Origin: CAUZIR01 sp034421295
GTDB taxonomy: Bacteria > Chloroflexota > Dehalococcoidia > Lucifugimonadales > UBA2962
Assembly (NCBI GenBank): GCA_034421295.1
Contig: DAOUKM010000003.1
Coordinates: 1-64,000 of the forward strand
Direction: 5' to 3'
DNA: 64,000 nucleotides
In this document: positions 8,406-15,484 of the stretch, in pieces
Position numbering within the stretch: position 1 is the stretch's first letter
Layout: each line of letters opens with the position of its first letter
Program-made: the position numbers and the translations under genes
Notes under the pieces: generated by a model
What the model saw: the letters and a program-made list of their open reading frames with translations, nothing else
Databases searched by the model: none
Told to the model about the DNA's origin: nothing

Positions 8406-9152
8406 ATGGCGCAGGAGGCCACCGCGGCCCATCACGACGGCGAGCACGAGGACACCACTACCGGCCTGAACCACAGGAAGATGCTCATGTGGGCCTTCCT
8501 TGGTTCGGACTGCATGTTCTTCGGCACCCTTATCGCCACCTACCTCGTCTACTTTGGCCGGAGCAAGGTTGGACCGTTCCCCGAGGACGTGTTCAGCATC
8601 CCGGTGACCTCGGTAAGCACCTTCGTACTGCTGATGAGCAGCATGAGCATGGTGCTCGCATACGCGGCGCTGACACGCGGCTCGCTGAAGACCTACCGGG
8701 TGTGGCTGATGTCCACGATCATCATGGGCGCTACGTTCCTGGGCTTCCAGGTCTTCGAGTTCTACGAGTTCGCCAACCACCATGTCCACATCGACTGCAA
8801 CAAGTACCACGCAGCGCCCGGCGAATTCACCGAGTTCGATGCCTCCATAGCCGAGCGCGAGTGCACGGAAGGCGTGGATGAATACGACGGCACGCACGGA
8901 CTCACACCCAGGACCAACCTGTTCGGCACCACGTTCTTCACTCTGACCGGCCTCCACGGTACCCACGTCACGATCGGAGTGATCTGGCTGCTGGGCCTGT
9001 TCTTCTACTCGTTCAAGAAGGGCGGTGTCACGCCGAAGCGCAATCTCGACACCGATCTGGCCGCACTGTACTGGCACTTTGTTGACGTGGTGTGGATAGT
9101 GATCTTCACCGTGGTATACCTGTTCGGGGTGTTTGAGGGGTTCCCAACCTAG
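8406..9152 (+). CDS. ctaE: cytochrome c oxidase subunit III
   Basis: A membrane subunit that stabilises the oxidase and its proton uptake. Motifs LMWAFLGSDCMFFG, GLTPRTNLFGTTFF, TLTGLHGTHV and YWHFVDVVWI are those of the COX3 family. At 248 residues it is longer than many bacterial versions because residues about 125-170, in a loop between helices, are enlarged and acidic and contain two cysteines (131 and 153). It lies in line with ctaD (29-base gap) and ctaF (3-base gap). Confidence 0.93.
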   Translation: MAQEATAAHHDGEHEDTTTGLNHRKMLMWAFLGSDCMFFGTLIATYLVYFGRSKVGPFPEDVFSIPVTSVSTFVLLMSSMSMVLAYAALTRGSLKTYRVWLMSTIIMGATFLGFQVFEFYEFANHHVHIDCNKYHAAPGEFTEFDASIAERECTEGVDEYDGTHGLTPRTNLFGTTFFTLTGLHGTHVTIGVIWLLGLFFYSFKKGGVTPKRNLDTDLAALYWHFVDVVWIVIFTVVYLFGVFEGFPT

Positions 9153-9155
9153 GAA

Positions 9156-9512
9156 ATGGCTACCGACGAGCAAGTGAGCGCAGGTCAGGGCCAGCCCGCC
9201 GTCCCGGGGGACGGGGCGGAGGTACACACCGGGCATCCCACGCCGGGCACGTACTTCAAGGTCGCCATGACCCTGGTGGTGCTGACGATCCTGGAGGTAG
9301 TGCTCTTCCTGATCGAGGGCCTGAGCTACGGCATCATACCCATCCTTGCGGTCCTTTCGATCGGCAAGTTCGTGCTGGTGGCGATGTACTACATGCACCT
9401 TCGCTTCGACCACAAGCTGTTTTACACGATGTTCGTCTCCGGGCTGGTGCTGGCGGTCGGAGTGGTCTTCGCGCTGATGGGCCTGTTCCGCTGGTTCCAC
9501 GTATCGGGGTGA
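9156..9512 (+). CDS. ctaF: cytochrome c oxidase subunit IV (prokaryotic type)
   Basis: A small accessory subunit of 118 residues with three membrane helices, a YMHLRFDHKLF motif after the second helix, and an acidic polar N-terminus. This matches the bacterial COX4/CtaF family, which packs at the edge of caa3 oxidases. It starts 3 bases after ctaE. Confidence 0.87.
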   Translation: MATDEQVSAGQGQPAVPGDGAEVHTGHPTPGTYFKVAMTLVVLTILEVVLFLIEGLSYGIIPILAVLSIGKFVLVAMYYMHLRFDHKLFYTMFVSGLVLAVGVVFALMGLFRWFHVSG

Positions 9513-9535
9513 AGAAAGACCCGGAGTAGGGCGAA

Positions 9536-10408
9536 TTGGCTGACGGCGCTGCCTACTCGGTATGGACGGACTGGCACGTCCACCCGGACGTGATGATCGG
9601 ACTGGCGGTCCTGCTCGGCGCTTACCTTTACGGCGTCGGCCCGATGAGGGTGCGGCGGGGGCTCGCAGAGTCCGTCGAGTCCAGACAGGTCGCCATGTTC
9701 ACCGTCGGCGTCCTGGTGATCTTCATAGCCCTGAGCTCTCCCCTGCACGAGCTGAGCAACAGCTTTCTGTTCTCGGCGCACATGGTCCAGCACGTCCTGC
9801 TGACCCTGGTGGCCGCGCCGCTGCTGATCGCCGGTACACCGGGGTGGGTGCTCAGCCCCGTCCTGAAGGTGCGCGCCATCCGGGTGCCGGCGCGGGTGCT
9901 GACCCACCCGGTCGTTGCCTTTGCGGCGTTCAACCTGATGTTCTCAGTCTGGCATTTCCCCGCCCTGTACGCGGGCTCTGTGAACTACCACGGCATTCAT
10001 ATCACAGAGCACATCCTCTTTCTGGCGACCGGGGTTATGGGCTGGTGGCCGCTCATGAGCAGATCGGCGGAGCTGCCCGGACTGTCCGAGCCGATGCAGA
10101 TGATCTACCTGCTGCTGATGTCCATAGCGCAGATAGTCGTGTTCGCTCCCATCACGTTCGCCGAGCAGCCAATCTACGAATACTATGTACAGGCACCAAC
10201 CATCTGGGGGATCAGCGACATCGCCGATCAGCAGGTCGGCGGCCTGATCATGAAGGTAGGTGGCGGGGCACTGTTCATGACGCTGCTGGTGGTGACCTTC
10301 TTTCGCTGGTATTCGCGCGAAGAGGCCGAACATCGCAGGGAGCGCGAGCACATGGCCCGGTACCCGGACGGGGTCGGCGCGAGGGACAGTGGACAGGCAC
10401 GCACTTAA
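9536..10408 (+). CDS. ctaG: cytochrome c oxidase assembly factor CtaG (caa3 type)
   Basis: A polytopic membrane protein needed to assemble the caa3 oxidase, probably in copper delivery. The 290 residues have about seven hydrophobic segments with conserved histidines in SSPLHELSN, SAHMVQHVLL and FSVWHFPALY, and a W-W-P-L-M motif, as in the CtaG_caa3 family. The start is TTG. It belongs to the oxidase operon by strand and spacing (23 bases). Confidence 0.88.
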   Translation: MADGAAYSVWTDWHVHPDVMIGLAVLLGAYLYGVGPMRVRRGLAESVESRQVAMFTVGVLVIFIALSSPLHELSNSFLFSAHMVQHVLLTLVAAPLLIAGTPGWVLSPVLKVRAIRVPARVLTHPVVAFAAFNLMFSVWHFPALYAGSVNYHGIHITEHILFLATGVMGWWPLMSRSAELPGLSEPMQMIYLLLMSIAQIVVFAPITFAEQPIYEYYVQAPTIWGISDIADQQVGGLIMKVGGGALFMTLLVVTFFRWYSREEAEHRREREHMARYPDGVGARDSGQART

Positions 10409-10436
10409 GATCGGGCACAGATAAGCGGAGGAGACC

Positions 10437-10655
10437 ATGAATCCGGACCAGATGAAACTAGCGCTGCTGATACCGGCGATCTCCGTCGTCATTGTCGCGG
10501 TGATTGCCGGCGGTCTGGGATTCATCTTCATCGGCCTGTACAAGGCCGGTGCGGGCGAGTGGGGCGCGATCATCATCGGGTTGGCCCTGGTAATTGGCGT
10601 CCCCGCCGTCGCGTACTTTATGGAGCGCATGATAGAGAGGGGCAGGGCCGGATAG
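10437..10655 (+). CDS. small two-helix membrane protein
   Basis: This 72-residue protein has two hydrophobic segments (about residues 8-35 and 42-62) joined by a short Gly-rich turn, with a charged tail ERMIERGRAG. A GGAGG lies just before the ATG. I do not recognise a family. Its place between ctaG and the Sco gene suggests a role with the oxidase, but nothing in the sequence proves it. Confidence 0.6.
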   Translation: MNPDQMKLALLIPAISVVIVAVIAGGLGFIFIGLYKAGAGEWGAIIIGLALVIGVPAVAYFMERMIERGRAG

Positions 10656-10705
10656 TCGGGATCGGGCCGCTATCTGGCGCCCGGCCGTAGTGGTGCCATA
10701 AGGCA

Positions 10706-11368
10706 GTGGGGTGGTGGTGGCCGGCGATGCTGTGCGCGCTGTCCGCGGCCGCTTTGGTGTCGGCGTGCGGGGGCCGGGCGGCGGAATTCCGTGGCAACGA
10801 GCTGACCGGCGGCGAGCGTGCCGCCGACTTCGCCCTCCATGACCAGTTCGGGTCAGAGGTGTCCCTGTCGGAGCGCAGGGGCGACGTGGTTGTACTGACC
10901 TTCCTCTACACCTACTGCCCCGACATATGCCCGGTCGTGGCCGGCCACCTTGCGGACCTGCGAGACGAGCTGTCCGGGGAACCGGGGCTGATGGACGGGG
11001 TCTCCATCCTTGTGGTGAGCGTAGACCCGGAGCGCGACACGGTCGATCGCGCACGGGAGTACTCAGACTGGTACGGCATGCTGGACGACTGGAGCTATCT
11101 GGTCGGCGAGCGCGAGCGGCTCGAGAGGATATGGGCCGATTACTACGTCTCTCCACTGCCCGTGGAGGGAGACGAGCACGCCGAATCCGATCCGATCAGC
11201 GAGGAAGGGTCAGCCGATTCTCTGTACGAGCGGCTCGGCGCGGCCTACACGGTGGATCACCAGGCGCCCGTCTACCTGATAGACCCCGACGGAACTCTGC
11301 GCGTGCTGTTCACCCTGCCGTTCCGCCCCGGGGACGTGGCCGAGGATGTGCGCTCGCTGCTCAGGTAG
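10706..11368 (+). CDS. SCO1/SenC-family copper chaperone lipoprotein
   Basis: Delivers copper to the CuA site of subunit II, or reduces its cysteines, outside the membrane. The 220-residue protein has a lipobox ending VSAC (Cys21), a thioredoxin fold with the metal-binding CPDIC pair (Cys71, Cys75), and the third ligand histidine in TVDHQAPVYL. These residues define the family. It is the last gene of the oxidase locus and its end overlaps the convergent rplT gene by 8 bases. Confidence 0.9.
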   Translation: MGWWWPAMLCALSAAALVSACGGRAAEFRGNELTGGERAADFALHDQFGSEVSLSERRGDVVVLTFLYTYCPDICPVVAGHLADLRDELSGEPGLMDGVSILVVSVDPERDTVDRAREYSDWYGMLDDWSYLVGERERLERIWADYYVSPLPVEGDEHAESDPISEEGSADSLYERLGAAYTVDHQAPVYLIDPDGTLRVLFTLPFRPGDVAEDVRSLLR

Positions 11369-11726
11369 AAGCCGGCAGGTGTTCTTTGGCCTTGGCGGCC
11401 ACAGAGGAGAACCCCTCCGGTTCGAGAAGGGCCAGCTCGGCGAGCATCTTTCGGTCGATCTGCGCGCCGGCGAGCCTCAGGCCGTAGATGAGCTTGCTGT
11501 ATGAAAGGCCGTTTTGCCGGGCTGCCGCGCCGATTCTGAGATTCCAGAGCCGACGCATGTCGCCCTTTTTCTCCCTGCGGTGCGCGTACGCGTAGCTGAG
11601 GGCATGAATCATCGATTCGCGCGCCTGCCGAAACAGCGCATGCCGGCCGGCGCGGTGGCCCTTGGTCATCTTGAGTATCTTCTTGTGGCGCCGTCGCCTG
11701 CTGACGCCACGCTTGATTCTGGTCAT
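11361..11726 (-). CDS. rplT: 50S ribosomal protein L20
   Basis: A 23S rRNA-binding protein needed early in 50S assembly. The very basic N-terminus (TRIKRGVSRRRRHKKILKM) and the globular DMRRLWNLRIGAAAR section match L20 end to end (121 residues). It is the last gene of infC-rpmI-rplT; in other bacteria this protein represses the operon. Confidence 0.96.
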   Translation of the reverse strand: MTRIKRGVSRRRRHKKILKMTKGHRAGRHALFRQARESMIHALSYAYAHRREKKGDMRRLWNLRIGAAARQNGLSYSKLIYGLRLAGAQIDRKMLAELALLEPEGFSSVAAKAKEHLPAST

Positions 11727-11757
11727 AGAGAGCTCTGTGAAGAGGGTTGTGCCTGCC

Positions 11758-11961
11758 CTAGGACAGGCTGTTTGGCAGGAGTCGCTTGAGGCGCTTCTCG
11801 TCGGCCTTGGAGACCGGCAGCTTTTGCGAGTACTGGCGCTTGGTGCTGGACGGCTTCTTGCGTCGCAGGTGACTGCGGTGTCCCTTCATGCGGCGCAGCT
11901 TGCCCGTCCCGGTCACGTGGAAGCGGGCAGCGGCTCCTTTGTGTGTCTTTAGCTTGGGCAT
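11758..11961 (-). CDS. rpmI: 50S ribosomal protein L35
   Basis: A 67-residue basic protein with the L35 pattern MPKLKTHKGAAARFHVTGTG followed by the Lys/Arg-rich KGHRSHLRRKK segment. It lies between infC and rplT as in most bacteria. Confidence 0.95.
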   Translation of the reverse strand: MPKLKTHKGAAARFHVTGTGKLRRMKGHRSHLRRKKPSSTKRQYSQKLPVSKADEKRLKRLLPNSLS

Positions 11962-11971
11962 CTGCTCTGGG

Positions 11972-12529
11972 TTATCTCGCGGCCATGGAAGGCTCTGACT
12001 TCGCCACCTTGCCCTTGGCCGGGGTCAATATCATCGTAAGGAATCGGCCCTCAAACGACGGTGCCTTCTCAACCAAGGCATCATCGGCGAGGTCCTCGGC
12101 CACCGCCTTGAGTACCCCCATTCCAACCTCGGGGTGTGTGATCTCGCGCCCACGGAACATGACCGAAACCTTTACCTTGGAGCCCTCACCGAGCAGCCTG
12201 CGAACCAGGCGTGTCTTGGCGGAGCGGTCGTGTTCCCCGATGCGGGTCTTGAAACGGACCTCGCGAAGCTCGTTTGTCGTCTTGGCCTTCTGGGCCTTGC
12301 GGGCGCTCCTTTCCTTTCGGCTGGCCTCGTATCGGAATCGGCCGTAGTCCATGATACGGCATACGGGGGGACGCGCCGAAGGAGCAACCTCTACCAGGTC
12401 CAACCCGCGAGTCTCGGCTAGGGATAGCGCCTGACTGGTAGGCATCACCCCCAACTGGTTTCCCTCCTCGTCTACCAGCCGGACCTCTGGAATCCTTATG
12501 CGCCCGTTGACTCGATAGTCTCTAGCTAT
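11972..12529 (-). CDS. infC: translation initiation factor IF-3, probable AUA start
   Basis: IF-3 binds the 30S subunit and checks start-codon choice. Conserved parts include RDYRVNGRIRIPEVRL near the N-terminus, LGVMPTSQAL, and the C-terminal domain with KVKVSVMFRGREITH. The first ATG (12454) would delete about 25 conserved N-terminal residues. The frame from the upstream stop to those residues holds no ATG, GTG or TTG. An ATA at 12529-12527 follows GGGGAG by 6 bases and gives 185 residues, the usual length. Rare start codons in infC are known in other bacteria and serve autoregulation. Confidence 0.93.
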   Translation of the reverse strand: MARDYRVNGRIRIPEVRLVDEEGNQLGVMPTSQALSLAETRGLDLVEVAPSARPPVCRIMDYGRFRYEASRKERSARKAQKAKTTNELREVRFKTRIGEHDRSAKTRLVRRLLGEGSKVKVSVMFRGREITHPEVGMGVLKAVAEDLADDALVEKAPSFEGRFLTMILTPAKGKVAKSEPSMAAR

Positions 12530-12612
12530 GTTTGTCTCCCCGCTACCTTACCGCCTTGGACTCGAATGATCAGTCAATGACGTACTGGCCAAGCCGAGCC
12601 TGACTGGAGTCG

Positions 12613-12641
12613 ACTATAGCATAAGGCGTGAGGCCGGACAA
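12613..12641 (-). promoter_or_regulatory. promoter of infC-rpmI-rplT
   Basis: On the minus strand TTGTCC (12641-12636) and TATAGT (12618-12613) are 17 bases apart, with an extended TG one base before the -10. Transcription would start about 75 bases before infC. The ribosomal genes therefore do not depend on thrS read-through across the inserted genes. Confidence 0.6.
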
Positions 12642-12990
12642 TGCGGCGCTCCCGACCAGATAACCGCAATTAGACGGGTGCACGCGCCCTGGCCGGGTCC
12701 GGGAGGACCCGAGGGTCGGAGCACGATGTCACATGCACGATTCGGCCTGGTCCGGTCCAGATCTAGCAGATTCACGCTCCACTTATGTGCATCTTCCGGG
12801 TAATCTATCGAGATTCACAACCGAAGTCGAAAGTCTCGTCGGCGCGGCGGAGCTAGGGACGCACAGTTGACCGTCATAGGCGGTTAGGAATCTATCGTGG
12901 CGAGATTTGGCTAAGGCAGGAGATTACACGAGGTGCGAACAGGTAGGGCTTAGCTCGCGCACTTACTGTGGAATTCGTCGGGTAATGTGG
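12642..12990. other. stretch without gene between infC promoter and island gene
   Basis: About 350 bases without a credible reading frame. It has mixed composition, with a GC-rich part next to infC and a less GC-rich part next to the island gene. No repeats or tRNA-like sequences were seen. Confidence 0.4.
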
Positions 12991-13782
12991 CTACTCCGCC
13001 CTACCGGGCGGTAGTATGTCGAAGTCGTTTTCCCCCACTACCCTCACCTCTGGATCACCGTTACCCATGATCCCGTGGCCTAAAGCTCTGATCATAGTCG
13101 CCAAGTAGTGTAAGTCTCGCAACGTCATGGTGCCGGGTAGGTCTAGGTATGCCGCACCACCGTCTGGCAATTGTAGGGTCAGCTGGTTGCGGTCAGCGGC
13201 TGCGTCGGCGCGCTCCATTGTTGGAGTTGAGTTGACCGCAGATGCAGTCTTTGGGCTGTCGTCAATCGGCGGAGGTTCTGACGCTGACTCGCCTGCACCA
13301 TGTTCGTCCCCTACGTTGGCAAAGGCCGTGGTCTGCCTATAGGTCTTGACGGCGTTCTTCGCCGCTGCGGATGGAAATCGCTTTTCCATCTGTAGGTATT
13401 GGCTAAGTCGTTCATCAGACTTTGGACCTAACTCGCGTAGCTCCCGAAAAAGGGCAGGTGCCAGGGCAGCTTGCTTCAGATTCTGCTGGAATTCGACGCT
13501 ATCTTGACTCAGGATGCATAGTGCCAAACCTCGCTCGGACAATATGGCTCCCCCTCCTTTCCTGCCGAGTATCAACCCGTAGTGCTTTAGCCCCCCCAGA
13601 AGCCTGTTTGCTGTTCCGCTGCGGTCGGAGTAACCACAAGCCTCTGCTGCCTCTGCCCGAGAAAACTCCTGCCGTTCGTACACTTTGTAGATCCTCTGGA
13701 GGCCATCAAAGGCGGTTTGGAGGCCTATGCTCGGATAACGTGCCCTCTTTGGGCCGGATTGTGCGGTAGTAGAAGTAGTCAT
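12991..13782 (-). CDS. unknown protein with winged-helix-like N-terminus
   Basis: A 263-residue protein. Residues about 15-95 (TAFDGLQRIYKVYERQEFSRAEAAEACGYSD, then GLKHYGLILGRKGGGAILSERG, described here in parts) look like a winged helix ending in a beta-wing. The middle is low-complexity and charged. The C-terminal 60 residues have TLQLPDGGAAYLDLPGTMT and LRDLHYLATMIRALG, a pattern that may bind a partner. ATG 13782 is chosen over the longer frame because GGGAGC lies 6 bases upstream. It is probably a regulator, on the opposite strand to the neighbouring toxin-antitoxin genes. I cannot name the family. Confidence 0.6.
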   Translation of the reverse strand: MTTSTTAQSGPKRARYPSIGLQTAFDGLQRIYKVYERQEFSRAEAAEACGYSDRSGTANRLLGGLKHYGLILGRKGGGAILSERGLALCILSQDSVEFQQNLKQAALAPALFRELRELGPKSDERLSQYLQMEKRFPSAAAKNAVKTYRQTTAFANVGDEHGAGESASEPPPIDDSPKTASAVNSTPTMERADAAADRNQLTLQLPDGGAAYLDLPGTMTLRDLHYLATMIRALGHGIMGNGDPEVRVVGENDFDILPPGRAE

Positions 13783-14129
13783 TGATAGCTCCCGTCGAAG
13801 AATGTAAGGTACTAGAGCGGCATATGTAAGCTTGAATAGCCCATACAAAGGGCAGTGCTCTATTACTGAAGTGATAATCACACAGCCATTGCCATTTGTC
13901 AAATATTAGGCTCTATTTAGGCTCCTGGCTAACGCCTATATCCAGGCCATGAAGGGCCTAAGGAACATAACCGGAGCCTACAACAGTCATGCTGGCCTTG
14001 TCCCTGCCATACAAGGGGAGCGGCGTGCAACATATGTTCTAATATGCTAGAGTACTGCTCTGCCCAGCGTTGGGGCTAGGAAAGCCGCGTGTCTTGACGA
14101 AGGGGCAAGGGAGCAAGGAGAAAAAGGAC
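13783..14129. promoter_or_regulatory. divergent control region of the island, with inverted repeats
   Basis: The space between two divergent genes. It has the perfect 10-base palindrome AACATATGTT (14029-14038) and the inverted pair CCTTGT/ACAAGG (13996-14001 and 14011-14016), either of which could be an operator for the antitoxin. An AAGGAG at 14116-14121 serves the gene at 14130. It looks less GC-rich than the genome around it. Confidence 0.4.
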
Positions 14130-14606
14130 ATGGCTGACCCCGTCAGCGTATTGGATGTGGCCGCTTACATTCTCGAAAACAGCCCCGAGAAGCGGATTAC
14201 GACATGGAAGCTGCAGAAACTCTGCTATTACGCACAGGCATGGTCATTGGTTTGGGATGAGGAGCCCCTGTTTGAGGAGGAGATTCAGGCATGGGCTAAC
14301 GGACCAGTTGTGCCCAAACTTTACTATGAGCACCAGGGGAAGTTCCGGGTATCGGAGATGCCAGCGGGTGACTCAGCGAGGCTAGATGCGGAGCAGCGGG
14401 ATACCGTTGATGCGGTGCTGAGAGATTATGGCACCATGAAGGGAGCCTCCCTAAGCGCGCTGACTCATAGGGAAAGACCGTGGCGGAGAACCAGGCGCAG
14501 GGCCAAGCTGGACATAGGTGAGCGGGGCAGTGTGCCAATTCCCCACGAGACAATGCACGATTACTACAATGAGTTGCTGTATGACGAAGAAGAGGACGAG
14601 GAATAG
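14130..14606 (+). CDS. Panacea-domain (DUF4065, SocA-like) antitoxin
   Basis: The 158-residue protein has the hallmark Panacea pattern: VAAYILENS, then TTWKLQKLCYYAQAWSLVW, then EIQAWANGPVVPKLYYEH, and an acidic tail. Panacea proteins neutralise many unrelated toxins and are also found in phages and mobile elements. ATG 14130 is chosen because AAGGAG lies 8 bases upstream. It overlaps the next gene by 26 bases in another frame, as in many toxin-antitoxin pairs, so I read it as the antitoxin. Confidence 0.85.
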   Translation: MADPVSVLDVAAYILENSPEKRITTWKLQKLCYYAQAWSLVWDEEPLFEEEIQAWANGPVVPKLYYEHQGKFRVSEMPAGDSARLDAEQRDTVDAVLRDYGTMKGASLSALTHRERPWRRTRRRAKLDIGERGSVPIPHETMHDYYNELLYDEEEDEE

Positions 14607-15042
14607 GGTACGGACGGCGGGTGGCAGAAATACCAAACAGAAGACTTCGTCGGAAGTAGCCAAACGGGTTGCCAAGATAGGCCTGCAAGCCATTGAAGGT
14701 CAGCATCTAGCATGGCGGTTTGGGTTACAAGACAGGGGCGGCGACTTCCCTTGGGTGGCCATTACCGAAACAGACCAAGTCGACGTAATCCGGCGGATGG
14801 CCGAGTTCGAAAAAATGACCGTGCAGCAGATGAAGCAAGGTGGTAGCCATCACATTGTGCCATTTGAAAAGTTTGCCACCCCTATCTTTCAACGGCTAAG
14901 GGCATTGGAGCTAGATGACTTTGACGCCCTGTGCTCGTTTCGAGTGACAGGTACAAAGCGATTCTGGTGCATCAAACTAGAGAACATCTACAGTGTGCTT
15001 TGGTGGGATCCAGAGCATAAGGTGTACCCAGTATCCAAGTAG
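14581..15042 (+). CDS. probable toxin partner of the Panacea antitoxin
   Basis: A 153-residue protein with a basic N-terminus (KKRTRNRVRTAGGRNTKQK) and a compact alpha/beta body. Its end reads FRVTGTKRFWCIKLENIYSVL, then WWDPEHKVYPV, which resembles the last strands of small RNase-type toxins with an LWWDP-H-VYP ending. The toxin role is inferred from its overlap with the Panacea gene. The exact family and target are not recognised, and I see no clear catalytic set beyond conserved His, Arg and Trp residues. Confidence 0.6.
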   Translation: MTKKRTRNRVRTAGGRNTKQKTSSEVAKRVAKIGLQAIEGQHLAWRFGLQDRGGDFPWVAITETDQVDVIRRMAEFEKMTVQQMKQGGSHHIVPFEKFATPIFQRLRALELDDFDALCSFRVTGTKRFWCIKLENIYSVLWWDPEHKVYPVSK

Positions 15043-15484
15043 TAGGTAAGATAACGACGTTCTCTTAGAACTCCTGCGAACAGGAAGTCCTATAATAGAA
15101 CAAGTGTGTCATTACTTGGTCTATTCGCCAAGCTCCTAGCTGGCCATAACGAATATGACCGGCTCGCAGCATTTCCTCCATCGTTAGCCCGAATGGCGGA
15201 TCCTGACGGTCATTGACCTTCCAAGCCAACTCGTCGCAGCGTAGGTCCAGATAGCTTCGCGATGCGCAGTGGAAGGTGCCGATGGTTGAGCGTTTGAGTT
15301 GCGTCTACACATTTAAGCGAGCATCACTCCGTATTTCGGACGGGCACAAAGGAATGAAATTGCAATGCTATTGATATCTCTGGGGAATCTGTCACTGATT
15401 TCCTGCGATCAGATTGGTGTGTAAGACGTATAAGGGCCGCCACACTTGATTGACTACCGTAAATCGCATGTGTCGAATAAGCAG
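15043..15484. other. stretch without gene at the island's right side
   Basis: About 440 bases between the toxin gene and the thrS stop, with no convincing frame. A short hairpin (TCCTG 15072-15076 with CAGGA 15081-15085, loop CGAA) just past the toxin may slow or end transcription. No direct repeat marking an insertion was recognised. Confidence 0.35.
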
